A DNA stretch of 6,913 nt, taken from assembly GCA_934675045.1 (NCBI GenBank), contig CAKUPI010000098.1:1-6913 (forward strand), read 5' to 3'. Numbering within the stretch: the first letter of the stretch is position 1; every line of letters starts with the position of its first letter. The notes beneath the pieces are model-generated. The model ran no database searches. It worked only from the letters and a program-made list of their open reading frames with translations, and was not told the origin of the DNA. Origin of the DNA: an uncultured Eubacteriales bacterium (GTDB lineage Bacteria; Bacillota; Clostridia; Oscillospirales; Butyricicoccaceae). Shown in pieces: positions 1 to 5,669 of the stretch. The translations under genes were made by a program, and so were the position numbers.

Positions 1-1
1 A

Positions 2-988
2 AGCGGCCTGCGCAAAACGGGCGGCACGGTCTTTGCGCCGAAAAGCCTGTCGATCGGGCTGGACGAGGGGCTGCGCGTGCCCATGAGCGCCGTCAACGCG
101 CTGCGCCGCCGCTGCCTTGAGGGGCTGGAGACGGTGCGGCAGAAGGCGCCCGAGCGCAGGGCCGGGCTGTGGGAGCCGGGGCTGCACCGCGGCGGGCACG
201 AGGGTCCGCCGGGGTACATTTTCTCCTTTGTCCGGCTGGAGCAGGTGACGCCGCGGCTGCTCGACCTGCGCCCCGACTGCCTTTATCTGCCCCTGCGCGA
301 GCTGGACCGGCACCGCGACGTCGTTTCGGCGCTGACCGGGCGCGGGCAGAAGATGGCCGCCGTGCTCGACCGCATCGCCTTCGACAGCCAGTGGCCGGAG
401 CAGATCGAGGCGCTGCGCCGCGTCCGGGAGGCCGGCGTCTCGGCGCTGGTGTGCGGAAATCTGGCCCACCCCGCCCTGCTGCGCGGTCTGGGCTTTGAAC
501 TGCGCGGCGACTTCGGGCTCAACGTCATGAACTCGCAGACGCTGAAGGAGCTGAAGGCGCTCGGGCTTTCCTCGGCGACGCTGTCCTTTGAGATGAATCT
601 GGCGCAGGTGCGCGGCATGTCCCATTCGCTGCCGACCGAGCTTATCGCCTACGGCCGTCTGCCCCTGATGGTGACGGAAAACTGCGTCATCCGCCGCCAC
701 ACTGGGGAATGTACCTGCGACGGCTCGCCCGCCATCATCGACAAAACGGGCCGCCGCTTTCCGCTGATGCCGGAAAACGGGCACCGCAACACGCTGTACA
801 ACGCCGACAAGCTCTATCTGGCCGACAAGCCGGGCGATTTGCAAAACCTCGGCGTCAGCCATCTGCGCCTGTGCTTTACCACCGAAAACGCCCACGAATG
901 TGCCGAGGTAGCCGAGGCCTATATAAACGGCGGCGGACGTCCGCCCGAGCGCATCACGCGGGGCCTGTATTATCGCGGCGTGGAATAA
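2..988 (+). CDS. U32 family protein (DUF3656/RlhA-like), C-terminal part; 5' end outside the window
   Basis: The frame is open from base 2 to the TAA at 986-988, giving 328 visible residues of a protein whose start lies upstream. The first ~40 residues resemble the end of the DUF3656 region (an 'LDEGLRVPMSAVNALRRRCLE' type segment). After that comes a U32-like alpha/beta barrel portion, with a 'GDFGLNVMNSQTL' stretch, a 'LSFEMNL' segment and 'YGRLPLMVTENC'. U32 members such as E. coli RlhA and TrhP act in RNA hydroxylation, and several relatives (UbiU/UbiV) bind a 4Fe-4S cluster through four Cys; the older 'peptidase' label is doubtful for most. Three Cys are visible, at fragment residues 228, 237 and 239. 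A His at residue 261 sits where I expect the fourth (see findings). A GTG at 77 is in frame but internal, because homology continues upstream of it. The gene ends 20 bases before dut, so co-transcription is likely. The exact substrate is unknown. Confidence 0.85.
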   Translation, partial: SGLRKTGGTVFAPKSLSIGLDEGLRVPMSAVNALRRRCLEGLETVRQKAPERRAGLWEPGLHRGGHEGPPGYIFSFVRLEQVTPRLLDLRPDCLYLPLRELDRHRDVVSALTGRGQKMAAVLDRIAFDSQWPEQIEALRRVREAGVSALVCGNLAHPALLRGLGFELRGDFGLNVMNSQTLKELKALGLSSATLSFEMNLAQVRGMSHSLPTELIAYGRLPLMVTENCVIRRHTGECTCDGSPAIIDKTGRRFPLMPENGHRNTLYNADKLYLADKPGDLQNLGVSHLRLCFTTENAHECAEVAEAYINGGGRPPERITRGLYYRGVE

Positions 989-994
989 AACAAT

Positions 995-1000
995 AAGGAG
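995..1000 (+). promoter_or_regulatory. Ribosome binding site of dut
   Basis: AAGGAG lies 8 bases before the ATG at 1009. It favours that start over the in-frame ATG at 1018, which would be 17 bases away. It sits in the 20-base gap after the U32 gene, where I see no promoter or terminator. Confidence 0.75.
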
Positions 1001-1008
1001 AAGGCCTT

Positions 1009-1455
1009 ATGCACGAAATGAAAATCGAGCGTCTGCCCCGCCGCGGGCAGACGCCCTGTCTGCCCGAATACCAGACCGGGGGGGCGGCCGCCATGGACCT
1101 GCGCGCCTTTCTCGAAGGCCCGGTCACCATTCCGGCGGGGGGGCGCGCTTTGATCCCCACCGGCCTTGCGATTGAGCTGCCGCCGCTGTGCGCCGGGCTG
1201 GTGATGGCCCGTTCGGGGCTGGCCAGCCGCGCGGGGCTGTGCCTTGCCAACGGCGTCGGGCTGATTGACCCCGACTACCGCGGCGAGGTGCTCGTCGCTT
1301 TGAGCAACCAGGGTGCGGAAAGCTACACGGTGCAAAACGGCGACCGCATCGCCCAGCTGCTCGTCGTCCCCTTTGTCCGTCCGGCGCTGCGCGAGCAGGC
1401 GCTGTCCGAAACCGAGCGCGGGCAGGACGGCCTCGGCTCGACGGGAGTGCGCTGA
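1009..1455 (+). CDS. dut: dUTP diphosphatase (dUTPase)
   Basis: This trimeric dUTPase hydrolyses dUTP to dUMP and diphosphate. It keeps uracil out of DNA and supplies the precursor for dTMP. The 148-residue length is normal for the family. All five motifs are present in order: motif 1 AAAMDLRA (26-33, with Asp30), motif 2 ARSGLASRAGL (67-77), motif 3 NGVGLIDPDYRGE (81-93, with catalytic Asp87 and the uracil-pocket Tyr90), motif 4 NGDRIAQ (110-116) and motif 5 RGQDGLGSTG (137-146). Motif 5 normally reads GFGS/HTG, and its Phe stacks on the uracil ring; here it is Leu142. The C-terminal arm that carries motif 5 closes over the neighbouring subunit's active site. The gene is separated by one base from maf, another nucleotide-pool cleaning enzyme, so the two are probably expressed together. 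Confidence 0.97.
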   Translation: MHEMKIERLPRRGQTPCLPEYQTGGAAAMDLRAFLEGPVTIPAGGRALIPTGLAIELPPLCAGLVMARSGLASRAGLCLANGVGLIDPDYRGEVLVALSNQGAESYTVQNGDRIAQLLVVPFVRPALREQALSETERGQDGLGSTGVR

Positions 1456-1456
1456 C

Positions 1457-2017
1457 ATGCAGACGGTTGTTTTGGCCTCGCAGTCGCCCCGCCGCAGCCA
1501 GCTTCTGCGCGAGCTGGGCATCCCCTTCTGCGTCCGGGTTGCCCGGTGCGGCGAGCAAAGCGCCGAGCGCGACCCGGAAAAGCTGGTGCGCGAGCTTTCG
1601 CGGCGCAAGGCGGCGGCCGTGCAGGCCGCCGAGGGCGAAATCGTCGTCGCCGCCGACACCGTCGTCTGTCTGGACGGCGAGATTTTGGGAAAGCCCCGCG
1701 ACGCGCAGCAGGCGGCCGACATGCTGCGCCGCCTTTCGGGCCGCGCGCACACCGTTTTTACCGGCGTGACCGTGCGGCGCGGCGGGCGGGTTCTGACCCG
1801 CGCCGAGCGCACCGAGGTGTTTTTCCGCCCCCTGCCCGAGGGCTACATCCGGCGCTATGTCGAGTCGGGCGAGCCGCTGGACAAGGCGGGCGCTTACGGC
1901 ATTCAGGGCGCGGGCGGCGCCTTTGTCCGGCGCATTGAAGGGGATTTTTACAACGTGATGGGGCTGCCGGTGTGCGCCCTGTGTGAAATGCTGGAGGAGA
2001 TCGGGGCGCAGGCATGA
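1457..2017 (+). CDS. maf: Maf-family nucleotide pyrophosphatase
   Basis: Maf proteins hydrolyse non-canonical or certain canonical nucleoside triphosphates (in the YhdE-like branch dTTP, UTP and modified pyrimidine nucleotides) to monophosphates. They have also been linked to septum inhibition. The 186 residues carry the full signature: SQSPRR (8-13), Glu33, AADTVV with the catalytic Asp67, ILGKPRD (76-82), the LSGRAHTVFTGV segment (93-104), and the C-terminal GEPLDKAGAYGIQGAG (138-153) followed by a GDFYNVMGLP segment (162-171). The DKAGAYGIQG form suits the YhdE rather than the YceF branch. The ATG at 1457 was chosen because family homology begins there; the frame stays open further upstream inside dut, but that is a shadow. 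A purine-rich CGGGAG near 1442-1447 can serve as its ribosome binding site. The TGA stop overlaps the mreC ATG by four bases. A maf gene just ahead of mre genes is a classic Firmicutes arrangement. Confidence 0.97.
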   Translation: MQTVVLASQSPRRSQLLRELGIPFCVRVARCGEQSAERDPEKLVRELSRRKAAAVQAAEGEIVVAADTVVCLDGEILGKPRDAQQAADMLRRLSGRAHTVFTGVTVRRGGRVLTRAERTEVFFRPLPEGYIRRYVESGEPLDKAGAYGIQGAGGAFVRRIEGDFYNVMGLPVCALCEMLEEIGAQA

Positions 2018-2847
2018 AAATTTTCCGTTCCAAACCGTTTTTGTTCCTGTTGGGACTGGCCGCCGCCGGCTGTGTGGTCATGGGCGCCGTTTACGCCTTT
2101 GGCGGCCCCAATATGATAAGCGGCGTCATGGGCGCCGTCGTGACCCCCATCGAACGAGGGGTGAGCGCCCTTGCAGACGGGGTTTCCGCGCTGTTCGGCT
2201 ATTTTTACCGGTACAGCTCGCTCGAGGAGGAAAACGCCCGGCTGAAAGAGGAGCTGAACGATCTGCGCGAGCAGCAGCGCCGGTACCTCGAGGCCATCAG
2301 CGAAAACGAGCAGCTGCGCGAAATGCTGGGGCTGAAGCAGAAGCACCGGCATTTCGATCTGGAGTTCAGCAACATCGTGTCGGCGACGGGCGGCGGCTAC
2401 CGCAGCGGCTTTACCATTGACAAGGGCGCCGTCGACGGCATCGAAAAGGGCGACTGCGTCGTTGTCAGCGAGGGCATGGTGGGCTATGTTTCCGAGGTGG
2501 GGCCCAACTACTCCGAGGTGCTGACCGTCATCGACGTTTCGGTCAAGGTGGGCGCCGTGCTGTCGCGCACGCGGGAGACGGCGGTGGCCGAGGGCAGCCT
2601 TGCCCTTTTGCCCGACGGGCGCTTCAAGCTCTCTTACCTGCAAAACGACGCCGACGTCAAAGCGGGCGACCCCGTCGAAACGTCGGGCTACGGCGGACTG
2701 TATCCGCAGGGGCTGCTGCTGGGCACCGTCGTTGACTTTCAGCCCGAAAGCCACGGCATTTCGAGCTATGCCGTCATAGAGCCGGTCGTTCCGCTCGAGA
2801 CGCTTAAGAGCGTCTTTGTCGTCAAGGATTTTGAGGTAGTGCGATGA
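2014..2847 (+). CDS. mreC: Rod shape-determining protein MreC
   Basis: MreC is a bitopic membrane protein of the elongasome. Its extracytoplasmic domain contacts and activates PBP2 and connects to MreD and MreB-directed wall synthesis. The 277 residues show a basic N-terminus, a transmembrane helix (about 8-29), a linker, and a coiled coil with heptad Leu/Glu/Lys pattern (about 68-107). The beta-barrel domain follows (about 115-272). Family signatures include the FTIDKGAVDGIEKGD stretch (133-147) and the later 'SGYGGLYPQGLLLGTV' segment. The start overlaps the maf stop (ATGA). The nearest Shine-Dalgarno (GGAGGAG, 1993-1999) is about 14 bases upstream, somewhat far, so translational coupling to maf probably matters. 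The protein ends soon after the barrel, without the long disordered tail of some homologues. No mreB lies upstream. Confidence 0.95.
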   Translation: MKIFRSKPFLFLLGLAAAGCVVMGAVYAFGGPNMISGVMGAVVTPIERGVSALADGVSALFGYFYRYSSLEEENARLKEELNDLREQQRRYLEAISENEQLREMLGLKQKHRHFDLEFSNIVSATGGGYRSGFTIDKGAVDGIEKGDCVVVSEGMVGYVSEVGPNYSEVLTVIDVSVKVGAVLSRTRETAVAEGSLALLPDGRFKLSYLQNDADVKAGDPVETSGYGGLYPQGLLLGTVVDFQPESHGISSYAVIEPVVPLETLKSVFVVKDFEVVR

Positions 2848-3362
2848 CAAACAGGAAAAACCGCATAGTAAAATACTGCGCGTATGGGCTTTTGCTGCTG
2901 CTGATCTATGTTTTGCAGTCGGCGCGGGGCACGGCGGTTTCCCTGTGGGGGCTGCGGGTGGACCTCATCCCCTATTTTGTGATGACCCTTGCTTTGTTCG
3001 AAGGGCCGTACGCCGCGGGCGGGTTCGGCTTTTTCGCCGGGCTTCTGTGCAGCGTCAACTCCCCCCTGCTCGACGGCCTGCTCGCCCTGTACTACGGCGT
3101 GCTGGGCGCGCTGTGCGGCGTGTTTGCCCTGCGGTATATGCGCCGGGTGCTGCCGTCGGCCCTGCTTTTGGGGCTGGCGGCCACCGTCGTCAAGGGCTTT
3201 TTCGGCTACCTGTTTTACTACGCGCTGCTGTACAGCGCGCCCGCGGGCCGGGCGGCGCTGCTGCTTTTGGGCGACTGCGCCCTCTCGCTGCCGCCCGCCG
3301 TGCCGGTGTATCTTGCGGTGCGGGCCATTTACCTCCGCTTTGCGGAAAAGGAAGAAATATGA
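2844..3362 (+). CDS. mreD: Rod shape-determining protein MreD
   Basis: MreD is a small polytopic membrane protein that partners MreC in the cell-elongation machine; its sequence is poorly conserved. The 172 residues are strongly hydrophobic, with segments at about 11-26, 40-71 (probably two helices), 76-97, 103-130 and 137-163. The family-like 'LRVDLIPYFVMTLALFEGP' and 'GFGFFAGLL' pattern (about 37-68) matches the position where MreD proteins carry a conserved Asp followed by a Gly-rich helix. The call rests on this pattern, the length, and the position between mreC and pbp2. The ATG overlaps the mreC TGA by four bases, and a TGAGGT ribosome binding site lies at 2832-2837, six bases before the start. 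Its own stop overlaps the pbp2 start in the same way. Confidence 0.9.
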   Translation: MTNRKNRIVKYCAYGLLLLLIYVLQSARGTAVSLWGLRVDLIPYFVMTLALFEGPYAAGGFGFFAGLLCSVNSPLLDGLLALYYGVLGALCGVFALRYMRRVLPSALLLGLAATVVKGFFGYLFYYALLYSAPAGRAALLLLGDCALSLPPAVPVYLAVRAIYLRFAEKEEI

Positions 3363-5488
3363 AAGCACAAAACCCCCTGATACGAACGGCCGCGCTGTGC
3401 GGCTGCATGGCCGTCATCGCGGGCGCGCTGATCTTTCGGATGGCGCAGCTGCAGCTGGTGCACGGCGCCGATTACGCCGAGGCGTCGCAGCGCAAGACGC
3501 TGCGCAGCTATGCGGAAAACGCCTCGCGCGGTGAAATTGCCGACCGCAACGGCGTTGCGCTGGTCAGCAACGACGTCGGCTTTGTGCTGGTTTTTGATTA
3601 TTACACGTGGGACAAGGAGAAGCAGAACGACGTCATTTTGCAGCTGATCAACATCATGCATGCGGCGGGGCTGAGCTATTACGATTCGCTGCCCCTGAGC
3701 CAGGCTCCTCCCTTTGCCTACACGTATGAAAGCGCCGACGCCGGCGACGGCGCGCGGCTTTACAAGTTTATTTCCCAGCAGAAGGACTGGCCGGAAAAGC
3801 CGACGCCGGCCATGCTCTTTGACCTCCTGTGCGAAAAATATCAGGTGGACCCCAAGCTCACGGCGCAGCAGAAGCGCATGGTCATCGGCGTTCGCTACGA
3901 AATGCAGCGCCGCGACTTTTCCTCGTACACCCCGTACATCTTCGCCGACGAGGTGGACATCAACACCGTTTCGCTCATTGCCGAGCGCTCGGGCCAGCTG
4001 CCGGGTGTGACCATCGAGGTCGACGACGTGCGCAGGTACGAGACGACCTATGCCGCGCACATTCTCGGGCGCATCGGGCCGCTGGACCGCGACGAATACC
4101 AGCAGCTCAAGGGCGAGGGCTACGCCATGAACGACTATATCGGCAAGGACGGCATGGAAAAGGCGCTCGAGGGCTATCTGCGGGGCATCGACGGCACGCG
4201 GTCGGTCGAAACCAACATCGACGGCGTCATTCTGAGCGAGTTTATTTCCGAAGAGCCGAAGCCGGGCGACAACTGCCTGCTCACCATCGACCTCGAGCTG
4301 CAAAAGACGGCAGAGGACGCGCTGCGCGGCACCATCGAAAACCTGCGGGCCAACGCCCGCGAGCTGAGCGGCCGCGACGTGGAGGGCGGCGCCGTTGTCG
4401 TCATGGACGTGCACACCGGCGAGGTGCTGGCCATGGCCAGCTACCCCACCTACAACCTTGAGACCTTCAGTCAGGACTTCCGCGACCTTGTGCAGGACAA
4501 GTCCAGCCCCATGCTGAACCGCGCCATTCAAAGCCCCTACCCGCCCGGCTCCACCTTTAAGATGGTGACCGCCGTCGCCGGGCTGGAGGAGGGCATCATC
4601 ACGCCCAAGACGCGCATTCGCGATCAGGGCCGCTATATGTATTACGCACCCAACTACACGCCGGCCTGCTGGCTGTACCGCAAAAACGGCGGCACACACG
4701 GCAACATCAACGTCAGCCAGGCCATCAAATACTCCTGCAACTACTTTTTCTACGATGTTTCGCGCCAGCTCGGCATCGAGCGGCTCAACCAATACGCCAA
4801 GCAGTTCGGGCTGGGGCAGAAAACCGGCATCGAGCTTTCGGGCGAAAAGGCGGGCAATCTGGCCGGCCCGGAAAGCCGCGAGGCCCGGGGCGGACCGCGC
4901 TGGGAGCTGGGCGAGACCATTCAGGCCGGCATCGGCCAGTCCGAGCAGCAGTTCACCCCCATTCAGATCTGCTCGTACATTTCCGCCATCGCCAACGGCG
5001 GCACCCGGTACAGGCCCCATCTGCTCCGGGAGATCTGGAATTATTCCTACACCGAAAAGCGCAAAACCATCGAGCCGGAGGTCGTCGACACGGTGCAGAT
5101 GTCGGAAAGCACGCGCAAGGCGGTCTTTGAGGGCATGCTGGGCGTCACCACCGACGACGGCACGGCGTCGTCCCTCTTCCGCAATTACCCCATTTCGGTC
5201 GCCGGAAAGACGGGCTCGGCCCAGACGGTGACGGGCAAGCGGTCGGACCACGGCGTCTTTGTCTCCTTTGCGCCCTACGAGGCCCCGGAAATCGCCATCT
5301 GCGTCGTCGGCGAGTACGGCGGAAGCGGCGGCAACATGGCGCCCGTCGCCATCGCCGTCTACAACCAGTATTTCGGCCTGAACCAGCCCGAAGAGACGGG
5401 CGAAACCGGAGAGACGGGCGAAGCCGGAGTGACGGGCGAAGCCGGAGAGACGGGAGAAGCCGGGGCGCAGTCCGGTCAAATTGGTTAA
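3359..5488 (+). CDS. mrdA: Penicillin-binding protein 2 (class B transpeptidase) with a collagen-like C-terminal tail
   Basis: This is the peptidoglycan DD-transpeptidase of cell elongation, normally working with a SEDS glycosyltransferase (RodA) and MreC/MreD. It has 709 residues: a cytoplasmic stub, one transmembrane helix (about 9-27), the dimerisation/pedestal domain opening with SRGEIADRNG (56-65), an IGKDGMEKALEGYLRG pedestal segment, then the transpeptidase domain. The active-site triad of motifs is intact: STFK with nucleophile Ser398 and Lys401, SCN at 459-461, and KTGSAQT from Lys617. The catalytic domain ends near residue 675. The remaining ~34 residues are a Gly/Glu/Thr/Ala tail described separately. 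The ATG at 3359 overlaps the mreD stop and follows AAGGAAG (3348-3354). The frame extends upstream into mreD, but that stretch does not resemble PBP sequence. A length near 700 is usual for Gram-positive PBP2-type proteins. Confidence 0.97.
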   Translation: MKAQNPLIRTAALCGCMAVIAGALIFRMAQLQLVHGADYAEASQRKTLRSYAENASRGEIADRNGVALVSNDVGFVLVFDYYTWDKEKQNDVILQLINIMHAAGLSYYDSLPLSQAPPFAYTYESADAGDGARLYKFISQQKDWPEKPTPAMLFDLLCEKYQVDPKLTAQQKRMVIGVRYEMQRRDFSSYTPYIFADEVDINTVSLIAERSGQLPGVTIEVDDVRRYETTYAAHILGRIGPLDRDEYQQLKGEGYAMNDYIGKDGMEKALEGYLRGIDGTRSVETNIDGVILSEFISEEPKPGDNCLLTIDLELQKTAEDALRGTIENLRANARELSGRDVEGGAVVVMDVHTGEVLAMASYPTYNLETFSQDFRDLVQDKSSPMLNRAIQSPYPPGSTFKMVTAVAGLEEGIITPKTRIRDQGRYMYYAPNYTPACWLYRKNGGTHGNINVSQAIKYSCNYFFYDVSRQLGIERLNQYAKQFGLGQKTGIELSGEKAGNLAGPESREARGGPRWELGETIQAGIGQSEQQFTPIQICSYISAIANGGTRYRPHLLREIWNYSYTEKRKTIEPEVVDTVQMSESTRKAVFEGMLGVTTDDGTASSLFRNYPISVAGKTGSAQTVTGKRSDHGVFVSFAPYEAPEIAICVVGEYGGSGGNMAPVAIAVYNQYFGLNQPEETGETGETGEAGVTGEAGETGEAGAQSGQIG
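5393..5464 (+). repeat. Four 18-bp tandem repeats at the 3' end of pbp2 encoding ETGEAG units
   Basis: Four consecutive 18-base units (5393-5410, 5411-5428, 5429-5446, 5447-5464) follow the consensus GAGACGGGCGAAGCCGGA. Unit 2 matches exactly. Unit 1 has one change (Ala to Thr codon), unit 3 one change (Glu to Val codon), and unit 4 two silent changes. Each unit is itself two related 9-base halves. In protein the array gives Gly every third residue, so it is both a minisatellite and a Gly-X-Y repeat. The near identity at synonymous positions suggests recent expansion by slippage, and copy number may vary between strains. Confidence 0.95.
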
Positions 5489-5515
5489 TTTTTTCGGGCA
5501 GTTGACGAAAGCATC

Positions 5516-5544
5516 TTGTGAAAATGCGGTAAATAGACTATAAT
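5516..5544 (+). promoter_or_regulatory. Sigma-A type promoter for minD and the downstream gene
   Basis: TATAAT at 5539-5544 is a perfect -10 box. TTGTGA at 5516-5521 lies 17 bases upstream and matches four of six -35 positions. The expected transcription start is near 5551, which leaves a leader of about 119 bases. The surrounding 5480-5580 is much more AT-rich than the coding DNA. A TTGACG at 5502-5507 is a better -35 by itself, but it is 31 bases from the -10 box and therefore probably not its partner. Confidence 0.75.
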
Positions 5545-5550
5545 ACGAAA

Positions 5551-5669
5551 ATAGGGTACAGTATCCCCTTAAAAAAGTCATGGCGGTAGGATACGGACAA
5601 CCGGGCTGCCCGCTGGCATCCCCGGGCCTTTTGCCGCATCGTCCGCCTGCGCAGGGAGGTGTTAGCCGA
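5551..5669 (+). other. GC-rich, potentially structured 5' leader of minD
   Basis: The predicted untranslated leader contains several complementary segments. CGGAC at 5594-5598 can pair with GTCCG at 5641-5645. Inside it, CCGGG 5601-5605 can pair with CCCGG 5621-5625. That hairpin competes with GCCCG 5608-5612 pairing to CGGGC 5623-5627. GGCGG 5582-5586 with CCGCC 5643-5647 competes with the outer stem. I do not recognise a known riboswitch class. An in-frame ATG at 5580 would extend MinD by 30 residues, but it has no ribosome binding site and the extra residues do not look like MinD. Confidence 0.45.
5655..5660 (+). promoter_or_regulatory. Ribosome binding site fixing the GTG start of minD
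   Basis: GGAGGT, within AGGGAGGT, lies 9 bases before the GTG at 5670. It is the strongest Shine-Dalgarno in the window. It sets the start at the GTG, where MinD homology begins, rather than at the upstream ATG 5580. Confidence 0.85.

Noticed and set aside
968..973. TATTAT as a -10 box for a dut promoter
   Set aside because: No -35-like hexamer lies 16-18 bases upstream, and the site is inside the end of the U32 gene.
2038..2078. Lipobox-like AAGC in the MreC N-terminal helix (Cys20)
   Set aside because: The -3 residue is Ala rather than Leu/Val/Ile, and the hydrophobic segment continues well past the Cys, as expected for a plain transmembrane anchor.
1948..2850. 300-codon minus-strand frame opposite mreC
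   Set aside because: It is an antisense shadow of mreC with no motif and no ribosome binding site of note.
2945..3358. In-frame upstream extension of pbp2 through mreD
   Set aside because: The extension reads as low-complexity Arg/Ala/Pro sequence inside a well-supported mreD. The ATG at 3359 has a Shine-Dalgarno and the correct PBP N-terminus.
5462..5494. Possible terminator after pbp2 (CCGG/CCGG hairpin, AAATT/AATTT hairpin, then six T)
   Set aside because: The GC stem is only four to five pairs and lies 13 bases before the T run; the adjacent stem is all A/T. Neither makes a convincing intrinsic terminator.
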